A DNA stretch of 64,000 bases, taken from NCBI RefSeq assembly GCF_032854445.1, contig NC_088297.1, forward strand, positions 22,765,127 through 22,829,126, written 5' to 3'. This DNA comes from Liolophura sinensis. Lineage: Eukaryota > Mollusca > Polyplacophora > Chitonida > Chitonidae. Shown here one piece after another: positions 47,601 to 59,600 of this stretch. Below the pieces are notes generated by a model that worked only from the letters and a program-made list of their open reading frames with translations, searched no databases and was not told the DNA's origin. Each line of letters starts with the position of its first letter. The stretch's first letter is position 1. The position numbers were made by a program, and so were the translations under genes.

Positions 47601-50600
47601 GTTCTCTTGTCCCAACCGTCATCACAACTTCCCCATTTTACCTGTAGAGATTCTCAACTCCCATGCGTCCTAACAGATTCCAAACCTTACCTGTAAGTGT
47701 TGTACAGATTCTCTCCTCCCACCCGTCCTCACAGCTTCCCAATCTTACATGTAGTGTCGGACAGGTTCTCCCTCTCTCCTGTCACGACAGCCTCTTAATC
47801 CTGTCCGTAGGTGCCTGACAGGCTCTCCCTTCCCACGCGTCTTCACGGCTACTCGATCTTACCTGTAGGTGTCTGACAGGTTCTCCCCTCCCACTCATTA
47901 TCACAACTTCCCAGTCTTACCTGGAGTGTCGGACAGATTCTCTCAACCCACCCAACATCACAGCTTCCCAATCTTACCTGTAGGTGCCTGACAGGTTCTC
48001 CCTCTCACCTGTTACTACAGCTTCCCAATTCTGTCCGTAGGTGCTTGACAGGTTCTCTCTCTCACCTCACTACAACTTTCCAATCCCACCAGAGGGTGCC
48101 TGAGGTTCTGCCCCTCAACTGTCACTACAGCTTCCAAATTCTGGTACCGGCCCAGATAGCACAGTTGGTAGAGCGTCCGCTTCGGGACCGGTAGATCCAG
48201 GATCAATCCTTTATCGAGTCACACCTAAGACTTTAAAAGAGGAACTTGTAACTTCCTCGCTTGGCGTTCAGATTGAAGGGGATAGTGCAACGACTGGTTG
48301 ACCCGTATCAGTATAATGGCTCGGGCGCGGCAGCTTACTTGCCTTCGGTAAGTCGTCTCAGTGAAGCAGCACTTGATAAAAGAGCGGTGGAAATCCTTCC
48401 TGCTACAAGGAGACACATTACACGTACATGCACCCTAAGGATTCCTTCGTCGGCAAATGACTAAAAAATTGTTGAGTACGACGTTAAACCCCAAACACTC
48501 ACTCACTCCCAATCCTGTCCGTAGGTGCCTGACAGGTTCGCTCTCCAACCTGTCACTACATCTTCCCAATCCTGTCCGTACGTGCCGCACAGGTTCTCTC
48601 TCTCACCTGTCAATACAGCTTTCCAATCGTGTTCGTGGGTGCCTGACAGGTTCTCCCTTTCACCTGTTACTACAGCTTCCCAATCTTGACCATAGGTGCC
48701 TGACAGGTTCTCTCCCTCACCTGTCACTACAGCTTTCCAATCCTACCTGTAGGTGCCTGACAGGTTCTATCTCTCACCTGTCACTACAGCTTTCCAATTC
48801 TGTCTGTAGGTGCCTGACAGGTTCCCTCTCTCTCACCTTTCACTGTAGCTTTCCAATCCTGTCCTTAAGTGCCTGAGAGGTTCTGCCTCTCACATGTCAC
48901 TACAACTTTCCCATCCTACCAGTGGGTGCTTGACAGGTTCTACCTCACACCTGTCACTACAGCTTCCCAATCCTGTCTGTAGATGCCTAAAAGCTTCTCT
49001 CCCTCACCTGTTACTACAGCTTCCCTATTCTGTCCGTAGGTGCCTGACAGGTTTTCTCTCTCACCTGTTACTACAGCTCCCCAATTCTGTCTGTAGGTGC
49101 CTGACAGGTTCCCTCTCTCACCTCACTACAACTTGTCAATCCTACCCGTAGGTGCCTGACACGCTGTCTCTCTCATCTCACTACAACTTTCCAATCCCAC
49201 CAGTGGGTGTCTGACAGGTTCGCCCTCTCACCTGTTACTACGGCTTCCAACTTTTGTCCGTAGGTGCCTGACAGGTCCTCTATCTCACCTGTTACTACAG
49301 CTTGGTAATCCTGTCCGTAGGTGCCTGACAAGTTCGCCCCCTGACCTGTTACTACAGCTTCCGAATGCTACCTGTAGGTGCTTGACAGCTTCTCCCTATC
49401 ACCTGTCCCTAGAGCTTGTCAATCCTACCCGTAGGTGCCCGAAAGGTTGTCTCTCTCACCTCACTACAACTTTCCAATCCCACCAGTGGGTGTCTGAAAG
49501 GTTCTGCCTTTCACTAGTCACTACAGCTTCCTAATTCTGTCCGTAGGTGCCTGACAGGTTCTGCCTCTCACCTGTTACTACAGCTTCCCTATCCTGTACG
49601 TAGGTGCCTGACAGGTTCTCTCTCTCACCTGTCAATACAGCTTCCCAATTCTGTCCCTAGGTGCCTGACAGGTTCTCTCACTCACCTTTCACTACAACTT
49701 TCCAATCCTACCAGTGGGTGCCTGACAGGTTCTTCCTCTCACCTGTTACTACAGCTTCCAACTTCTGTCCGTAGGTGCCTGACAGGTTTTCTCTCTCACC
49801 TGTCACTACAGCTTCCCAATCCTAGCCGTGGGTGCTTGACAGGTTCTCCTTCTCATCTGTCACTATACCTTCCCAATTCTGTCCATAGGTGCCTGACAGG
49901 TTCTTTCTTTCACCTGTCACTACACCTTCCCAATCCTGTCCCTATGTGCCCGACAGGTTCTGCCTCTCACCTGTCACTACAACTTTCCAATCCTACCAGT
50001 GGGTGCCTGACAGGTTCTACCTCTCACCTGTCCCAATCATGATTGTAGACGCCTAAAAGTTTCTCTCCCTCACCTGTTACTACAGTTTCCCTATTCTGTC
50101 CGTAGGTGCCTGACAGGTCCATTCTCTCACCTGTTACTACAGCTTCCCAATCCTGTCCCTAGGTGCCTGACAGGTTCTGCCTCTCACTTGTCACTACAAC
50201 TTCCCAATCCTGTCCGTAGGTGCCTGACACGTTCTCTCTCTCACCTGTCAATACAGCTTCCCAATTCTGTCCCTAGGTGCTTGACAGGTTCTAACTCACC
50301 TTTCTCTACAACTTTCCAATCCTACTAGTGGTGCCTGACAGGTTCTCCCTCTCACCAGTTACTACAGCTTCCAACTTCTGTCCGTAGGTGCCTGACAGGT
50401 TTTCTCTCTCACCTGTCACTACAGCTTCCCAATCCTGTCCGTAGGTGCCTGACAGGTTCTCTCTTTCACCTGTCACTACATCTTCCCATTTCTGTCCCTA
50501 TGTGCCTGACAGGTTCTGCCTTTCACCTGTCACTACAACTTCCCAATCCTGTCCGTAGGTGCCTGACAGGTTCTCTCTCTCACCTGTCAATACAGCTTCC

Positions 50601-53600
50601 CAATTCTGTCCCTAGGTGCTTGACAGGTTCTCACTCACCTTTCTCTACAACTTTCCAATCCTACCAGTGGGTGCCTGACAGGTTCTCCCTCTCACCTGTT
50701 ACTACAGCTTCCAACTTCTGTCCGTAGGTGCCTGACAGGTTTTCTCTCTCACCTGTCACTACAGCTTCCCAATCCTAGCCGTGTAGCTGTGGGTGCCTGA
50801 CAGGTTCTCCCTCTCACCTGTCACTATAGCTTCCCAATCCTGTCGGTAGGTGCCTGACAGGTTCTCTCTTTCACCTGTTACTATAGCTTCCCAATCCTGT
50901 CCCTAGGTACCTGACAGGTTCTGCCTCTCACCTGTCACTACAACTTTCCAATCCTGTCCATAGGTGCCTGACAGGTTCTGCCTCTCACCTGTCACTACAG
51001 CTTCCTAATCCTACCTGTGGGAGCCTAACAGGTTCTATCTCTCACCTGTTACTACAGCTTTCCAATTCTGTCTGTAGGTGCCTGACAGGTTCCCTCTCTC
51101 TCACATTTCACTGTAGCTTTCCAATCCTGTCTGTAGGTGTCTGACAGGTTCTACCTCTCACGTGTCCTCTCTCACCTGTTACTACAGCTTCCCCAACCTG
51201 TCCATAAGTGCCTGACAGGTCTTCTCTCTCACCTCACTACAACTTCCTAATCCCACCAGTGGGTGCCTGACAGGTTCTGCCTCTCACCTTTCACTACAGC
51301 TTCCCAATTCTGTCCGTAGGTTCCTGACAGGTTCTGCCTCTCACCTGTCACTACAGCTTCCCTATCCTGTCCGTAGGTGCCTGACAGGTTCTCTCTGTCA
51401 CCTTTTACTGTAGCTTTCCAATCCTGTCTGTAGGTCTCTCACCTGTCACTACGGCTTCCCAATCCTACCAGTGGGTGCCTGACAGGTTCTGCCTCTCACC
51501 TGTCACTACAGCTTCCCAATCCTACCAGTGGGTGCTGGACAGCTTCTACCTGTCACCTGTCAATACAGCTTCACAATCCTGTCTGTAGATGCCTAAAAAG
51601 TTCTCTCTCTTACCTGTTACTACAGCTTCTCTATCCTGTCCGTAGGTGCCTGACAGGTAATCTCTCTTACATGTCACTACAGCTTCCCAATCCTGTCCGT
51701 AAGTGCCTGACAGGTCCTCTCTCTCACCTGTTACTACACCTTCCGAATGTTACCTGTAGGTGCCTGACAGCTTCTCCCTCTCACCTGTCACTACAGCTTC
51801 TCAATCCTTCCCGTAGGTGCCTGACAGGTTCTGCCTCTCACCTGTCACTACAGCTTCCTAATCCTACCTGTAGGAGCCTAACAGGTTCTATCTCTCACCT
51901 GTTACTACAGCTTTCCAATTCTGTCTGTAGGTGCCTGACAGGTTCCCTCTCTCTCACATTTCACTGTAGCTTTCCAATCCTGTCTGTAGGTGTCTGACAG
52001 TTTCTACCTCTCACGTGTCCTCTCTCACCTGTTACTACAGCTTCCCCAACCTGTCCATAAGTGCCTGACAGGTCTTCTCTCTCACCTCACTACAACTTCC
52101 TAATCCCACCAGTGGGTGCCTGACAGGTTCTGCCTCTCACCTTTCATTACAGCTTCCCAATTCTGTCCGTAGGTTCCTGACAGGTTCTGCCTCTCACCTG
52201 TCACTACAGCTTCCCTATCCTGTCCGTAGGTGCCTGACAGGTTCTCTCTGTCACCTTTTACTGTAGCTTTCCAATCCTGTCTGTAGGTGCCTGACAGGTT
52301 CCGTCTCTCACCTGTCACTACGGCTTCCCAATCCTACCAGTGGGTGCCTGACAGGTTCTGCCTCTCACCTGTCACTACAGCTTCCCAATCCTACCAGTGG
52401 GTGCTGGACAGCTTCTACCTGTCACCTGTCAATACAGCTTCGCAATCCTGTCTGTAGATGCCTAAAAAGTTCTCTCTCTTACCTGTTACTACAGCTTCTC
52501 TATCCTGTCCGTAGGTGCCTGACAGGTAATCTCTCTTACATGTCACTACAGCTTCCCAATCCTGTCCGTAAGTGCCTGACAGGTCCTCTCTCTCACCTGT
52601 TACTACAGCTTCCGAATGTTACCTGTAGGTGCCTGACAGCTTCTCCCTCTCACCTGTCACTACAGCTTGTCAATCCTACCCGTAGGTGCCTGACAGGTTC
52701 TCTCTCTCACGTCACTACAAGTTCCCAATCCCACCAGTGGGTGCCTGACAGGTTCTGCCTCTCACCTGTCACTACAGCTTCTCAATCCTACCAGTGGGTG
52801 CTGGACAGCTTCTACCTCTCACCTGTCAATACAGCTTCCCAATCCTTTCTGTAGATGCCTAAAAGGTTCTCTCTCTCACCTGTTACTACAGTTTCCCTAT
52901 CCTGTCCGTAGGTGCCTGACAGGTCCTCTTTCTCACCTATTACTATAGCTTCCCAATCCTGTCCGTAAGTGCCTGACAGGTTCTGCCTCTCACCTGTTAC
53001 TACAGCTTCCGAATGTTATCTGTAGGTGCCTGACAGCTTTTCCCTCTAACATGTCACTACAGTTTCCCTATCCTGTCCGTAGGTGCCTGACAGGTCCTCT
53101 TTCTCACCTATTACTATAGCTTCCCAATCCTGTCCGTAAGTGCCTGACAGGTTCTGCCTCTCACCTGTCAATACAGCTTCGCAATCCTGTCTGTAGATGC
53201 CTAAAAAGTTCTCTCTCTTACCTGTTACTACACCTTCTCTATCCTGTCCGTAGGTGCCTGACAGGTAATCTCTCTTACATGTCACTACAGCTTCCCAATC
53301 CTGTCCGTAAGTGCCTGACAGGTCCTCTTTCTCACCTGTTACTACAGTTTCCGAATGTTACCTGTAGGTGCCTGACAGCTTCTCCCTCTCACCTGTCACT
53401 ACAGCTTGTCAATCCTACCCGTAGGTGCCTGACAGGTTCTCTGTCTTACCTCACTACAACTTCCCAATCCCACCAGTGGGTGCCTCACAGGTTCTGCCTT
53501 TCACCTGTCACTACAGCTTCCCTATCCTGTCCGTACGTGGCTGACAGGTTCTCTCTCTCACCTGTCACTACAGCTTCCCAATCCTGTCCCTAAGTGCCTG

Positions 53601-56600
53601 ACAGGTTTTCTCTCTCACCTGTCACTACAGCTTCCCAATCCTACCTGTAAGTGCCTGACAAGTTCTCCCGCTCACCTGTTACTACAGCTTCCCATTTCTG
53701 TCCGTATGTGCCTGACAGGTTCTGCCTCTCACCTGTCACTACAGCTTTCCAATCCTGTCCTTAGGTGCCTGACAGGTTCTGCCTCTCATGTGTCACTACA
53801 ATTTTCCAATCCTACCAGTGGGTGCGCCTGACAGGTTGTCCCTCGCACCTGTTACTACAGCTTCCAAATTCTGACCGTAGGTGCCTGACAGGTTTTCTCT
53901 CTCACCTGTCACTACAGCTTCCCAATCCTGTCTGTAGGTGCCTGACAGGTTCTCTCTCTCACCTGTCACTACAGCTTCCCAATTCTGTCCGTAGGTGCCT
54001 GAGAGGTTGTGTCTCTCACCTGTCACTACAGCTTCCCAATCTTGTCCGTATGTGCCTGACAGGTTCTCTCTCTCACCTGTCACTACAGCTTCCCAATTCT
54101 GTCCGTAGGTATCTGACAGGTTCTCTCTTTCACCTGTCAATACAACTTCCCAGTCCTGTCCGTAGGTGCCTGACAGGTTCTCTCTTTCACCTGTTACTAG
54201 AGCTTCCCAATCCTGACCGTAGGTGCTTGACAGGTTCTCTCTCTCACCTGTTACTACAGCTTCCCATTCCTACCTGTAGGTGCCTGACAGGTTCTATCTC
54301 TCACCTGACACTACAGCTTTCCAATCCTGTCTGTAGGTGCCTGACAGGTTCCGTCTCTCACCTGTCACTACGGCTTCCCAATCCTACCAGTGGGTGCCTG
54401 ACAGGTTCTGCCTCTCACCTGTCACTACAGCTTCCCAATCCTACCAGTGGGTGCTGGACAGCTTCTACCTGTCACCTGTCAATACAGCTTCGCAATCCTG
54501 TCTGTAGATGCCTAAAAAGTTCTCTCTCTTACCTGTTACTACAGCTTCTCTATCCTGTCCGTAGGTGCCTGACAGGTAATCTCTCTTACATGTCACTACA
54601 GCTTCCCAATCCTGTCCGTAAGTGCCTGACAGGTCCTCTCTCTCACCTGTTACTACAGCTTCCGAATGTTACCTGTAGGTGCCTGACAGCTTCTCCCTCT
54701 CACCTGTCACTACAGCTTGTCAATCCTACCCGTAGGTGCCTGACAGGTTCTCTCTCTCACGTCACTACAAGTTCCCAATCCCACCAGTGGGTGCCTGACA
54801 GGTTCTGCCTCTCACCTGTCACTACAGCTTCTCAATCCTACCAGTGGGTGCTGGACAGCTTCTACCTCTCACCTGTCAATACAGCTTCCCAATCCTTTCT
54901 GTAGATGCCTAAAAGGTTCTCTCTCTCACCTGTTACTACAGTTTCCCTATCCTGTCCGTAGGTGCCTGACAGGTCCTCTTTCTCACCTATTACTATAGCT
55001 TCCCAATCCTGTCCGTAAGTGCCTGACAGGTTCTGCCTCTCACCTGTTACTACAGCTTCCGAATGTTATCTGTAGGTGCCTGACAGCTTTTCCCTCTAAC
55101 ATGTCACTACAGTTTCCCTATCCTGTCCGTAGGTGCCTGACAGGTCCTCTTTCTCACCTATTACTATAGCTTCCCAATCCTGTCCGTAAGTGCCTGACAG
55201 GTTCTGCCTCTCACCTGTCAATACAGCTTCGCAATCCTGTCTGTAGATGCCTAAAAAGTTCTCTCTCTTACCTGTTACTACACCTTCTCTATCCTGTCCG
55301 TAGGTGCCTGACAGGTAATCTCTCTTACATGTCACTACAGCTTCCCAATCCTGTCCGTAAGTGCCTGACAGGTCCTCTTTCTCACCTGTTACTACAGTTT
55401 CCGAATGTTACCTGTAGGTGCCTGACAGCTTCTCCCTCTCACCTGTCACTACAGCTTGTCAATCCTACCCGTAGGTGCCTGACAGGTTCTCTGTCTTACC
55501 TCACTACAACTTCCCAATCCCACCAGTGGGTGCCTCACAGGTTCTGCCTTTCACCTGTCACTACAGCTTCCCCTATCCTGTCCGTACGTGGCTGACAGGT
55601 TCTCTCTCTCACCTGTCACTACAGCTTCCCAATCCTGTCCCTAAGTGCCTGACAGGTTTTCTCTCTCACCTGTCACTACAGCTTCCCAATCCTACCTGTA
55701 AGTGCCTGACAAGTTCTCCCGCTCACCTGTTACTACAGCTTCCCATTTCTGTCCGTATGTGCCTGACAGGTTCTGCCTCTCACCTGTCACTACAGCTTTC
55801 CAATCCTGTCCTTAGGTGCCTGACAGGTTCTGCCTCTCATGTGTCACTACAATTTTCCAATCCTACCAGTGGGTGCGCCTGACAGGTTGTCCCTCGCACC
55901 TGTTACTACAGCTTCCAAATTCTGACCGTAGGTGCCTGACAGGTTTTCTCTCTCACCTGTCACTACAGCTTCCCAATCCTGTCTGTAGGTGCCTGACAGG
56001 TTCTCTCTCTCACCTGTCACTACAGCTTCCCAATTCTGTCCGTAGGTGCCTGAGAGGTTGTGTCTCTCACCTGTCACTACAGCTTCCCAATCTTGTCCGT
56101 ATGTGCCTGACAGGTTCTCTCTCTCACCTGTCACTACAGCTTCCCAATTCTGTCCGTAGGTATCTGACAGGTTCTCTCTTTCACCTGTCAATACAACTTC
56201 CCAGTCCTGTCCGTAGGTGCCTGACAGGTTCTCTCTTTCACCTGTTACTAGAGCTTCCCAATCCTGACCGTAGGTGCTTGACAGGTTCTCTCTCTCACCT
56301 GTTACTACAGCTTCCCATTCCTACCTGTAGGTGCCTGACAGGTTCTATCTCTCACCTGACACTACAGCTTTCCAATTCTGTCTGTAGGTGCCTGACAGGT
56401 TCTCTCTCTCACCTCTCACTACAGCTTTCCAATCCTGTCCTTAGGTGCCTGACAGGTTCTGCCTCTCACCTGTCACTACAGCTTTTCAATCCTACCAGTG
56501 GGTGCCTGACAGGTTCTCCCTTTCACCTGTCACTACAGCTTCCTCATCCTGTCCGTAGATGCCTGAAAGGTTCTCTCCCACACCTGTTACTACAGCTTCC

Positions 56601-59600
56601 CTTTCCTGGCCGTAGGTGCCTGACAGGTCCTCTCTCTCACCTGTTACTACAGCTTGGTAATCCTGTCCGTAGGTGCCTGACAGGTTCGCCCTCTCACCTG
56701 TTACTACAGCTTCCGAATGCTACCTGTAGGTGCCTGACAGCTTCTTCCTCTCACCTGTCACTACAGCTTGTCAATCCTACCGGTAGGTGCCTGACAGGTT
56801 CTTCCCTTTCACTTGGTATTACACCTTTCCAATCTGACCTGTACGTGAGGGTTCTCCCCTATACTCATTTCTTTCCTTTTCCAAAAGGCTGGTTAAGAAA
56901 TGTAATATTCTACTTTCAACACTACTTATATCTGTTCCCAAAATTAGAAGAATTGCGGTAAGTTGGACATCTTGCCTGATTCTGAGAGATCAATTCATCA
57001 TAGGGAAACTGATTTGAGGTAGTATGATACCCTACCGGGGCAAATGTAAGCTTCTGCCCCAAAGGTAATATTTTATGGCATGATATTTTCGGTCATTTGC
57101 TGAAACTGTATTGGAAACACCTTAGGGGTTTCTGGGGAAATTTAAACTACCTTGATTACGCGGTTAAACTTCAAAAACAAACAAACAAACAAAAATTGTC
57201 CCACCCACTTGCTTCTTCCTCATTAGACGAGATCTCCGTATAGATGACCAAATCGCCTTCGCCTTTCTCCAGTCCAATCGACACCAGACAGCTGTATTTG
57301 CCCAGGATATCCAGGAATGCCGGCTCTCGATCAAACCGCGTTGCGTTGATGATCAGTGTGTTGACACATCTACGTAGACAGGATCAACAGGGTTTTCACT
57401 AACTGCCTGACCACCCTTCACCTTCGACCACCTGTATGTAAGAAGCCTTGTGATAGAGAGGGTCGGCGACAGCCCTAATGGGCAACGCCCACAAATCGCC
57501 AGTGGTCAATGAGATACTTTGCCTGGGGCCTCAAATCCAGTAATCGTTTGGTCTGAAATTGGAAAAACACAGAGGGTTTGCCTAGCGCCCAAACAAGAGA
57601 CACACAGAATGGAGATGGAGCAGCTGTCTGTCCAGGAGCTGACCTAATGTCATCACTCAGTGAGCTCTGGGGCCGATTCCATGACTTGAGTCAAACATTA
57701 AAACTTAAGCACAATGCTTAGTTTTCAATTGTGGAGGTTGAAATTTGGACACATTTGTTTCAAGATAATATTGATGAGGTGGACAAAATTTTAATTTCTG
57801 AAGCCGGTGACCTTTATGCTAGTTTTATGTGGTCTAATTAGTGATGGCTGCTTCCATTTAAAGAGGTCTTTTCCTTAAAAAAAATAAAGACAAAATGGTG
57901 TGTTTTAAATCTTATCGTCCTGGCATCCTCATCATTCTTGTGACATCCAGTTTTACAGTGTAAATATTATAAAAAGTTCTTACATTGTACCTCTGTTTTA
58001 AACAATTACATCTTTTAGTGAGCTCACTCAAATTTTGACGTCTTATTGTTTTCTTTCTCTTACTGTGAGAGAGTATATCATCACACATCAGTATCTTCAC
58101 ATTTTCCCCTATGTCTCTTACAAAACCTTCTTTTGTAACAAGAACATACATACAATTTCTCTTCTTCACCTATTTGTTATGTCTGCAGCCTTACAGCCTT
58201 TGACCTCGATTTGACCTCGTCCTGGAGTTTAAATGTCTTACCTATGACTTTAAGGAAAACCAATGCTGATAGACACGTTAATGTCTTAACTATGACGTTA
58301 AGGAAAGCATCTGCCAGCTGATAGCCAATGCTGATAGAAATGTTAATGTCTTACCTATGACGTTAAGGAAAGCATCTGCCAGCTGATAACCAATGCTGAT
58401 AGACACGTTAATGTCTTACCTATGACATTAAGGAAAGCATCTGCCAGCTGATAGCCAATGCTGATAGAGACGTTAATGTCTTACCTATGACGTTAAGGAA
58501 AGCATCTGCCAGCTGATAGCCAATGCTGTTGGACACGTTACACTGGACATTCATGCGATCGTATGGCTTACGGACGCCACTGACAGTAAGTTTTGTTCCA
58601 GACACTTCTAGTTTCCCTGTTATTCAGCTGAAAGGAAAAGGGAGACATTAGACAAAGTACTCCATGTTCCATTGCCAAGTTCTTTGAAGAAACTAAACGA
58701 CAAATATTTTTTCAGTATCAATGTGGAAATAGAGATGCTGTAGGGAGGAAACCGGACAAAGACTGGGAGAAACCCACGGCCATCAGCAGGTTGCTGCCAC
58801 ACCCTCTCACACAGGGCCAGAGAGGAAGCCAGCATAAGCTGGAGATCAGTTGGGCTTGAACTCACAGCGATTTCATTGGTGAGGAGGCTCCTGTGTTATT
58901 GCGCTACATAGGCGTGCTAGCCTCCTCAGCCACAGAGGCCTCTCGAACTGAATAAATTAAAAGTATAATAGAGTTCTCTTGTCAACATACAATGCACCTT
59001 TGGGGTGTCTACTAGGGTAAGTCGGTTAGAAGATGTTGGAAGGTCGTGCTGTGCATAAACAAAATCGGCATCTTTTCTTTACATAAAGAAACTCAAACCA
59101 TGCATATGACTGGCTGAATATGATTGGTGTTTCACCCCCATTTACTCAGGAACATTTTACTTGTACAACAGCTATATGCCCGGAGTAAACCACAGACCAT
59201 TGGCAATCAAATGACGATCTTTCTAAATGTGATGCTCAGGGTTTATTGTTACATGCATATTGGCATAAAGTAATGAGCTTCACACATTGAGTGCTGTAAT
59301 CCATATATTTCCATCAGGGTTTTCAGAACAGAGGACACAGGGTGGTCTCCCAAAAATTCCTCTATCACTGAGAGCGTATAAACAAGAAGTTGTGAAGGCA
59401 AGCTAGGCCTACAGTTTATCATAAAACAGGGGCAACCCACCGTTCGTTCAGATGGCAACCCTAACATTCTACCGTGTTAACATTTTGCATCGTCGTATAA
59501 GGAGTCCCCATGAATAGTCACTTCATACGTTCAATGCTTTCAAATTTAAATCATGTGAGCCTGCATTTTATGTGTCAAATACACACCCAAAACACAGCTC

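Larger units (their letters stand above)
46938..56840. repeat. 9.9-kb minisatellite array, 57-58-bp unit
   Basis: About 165-170 units in the intron between the Ig exon at 57.2-57.6 kb and the EGF exon at 46.7-46.8 kb. The left block (46938-47290) has seven 58-bp units around TTACTTGTCAAACAAGTTC and CACCTATCATCACAACC. A transition block follows to 48.1 kb. The main block has units CCTGTCCGTAGGTGCCTGAC, AGGTTCTCTCTCTCACC, TGTCACTACAGCTTCCCAAT. Units carry a pyrimidine tract ending CACTACAG on the + strand, and ACAG|GTGAGAG or ACAG|GTAAGA on the minus strand, the gene's sense strand. Because 57 = 3 x 19, long frames of 19-residue repeats stay open on both strands. I regard these as non-coding. 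Confidence 0.95.

Noticed and set aside
46938..56840. CRISPR-like array of regular repeats
   Set aside because: Units are contiguous with no unique spacers and sit in an intron of an animal gene.
53765..56961. Plus-strand open frames of 379 and 381 codons made of 19-residue repeats
   Set aside because: The 57-bp period is divisible by three, so stop-free frames arise automatically on both strands. They lie inside an intronic satellite, and the opposite strand has equally repetitive frames. No evidence of selection or a promoter.
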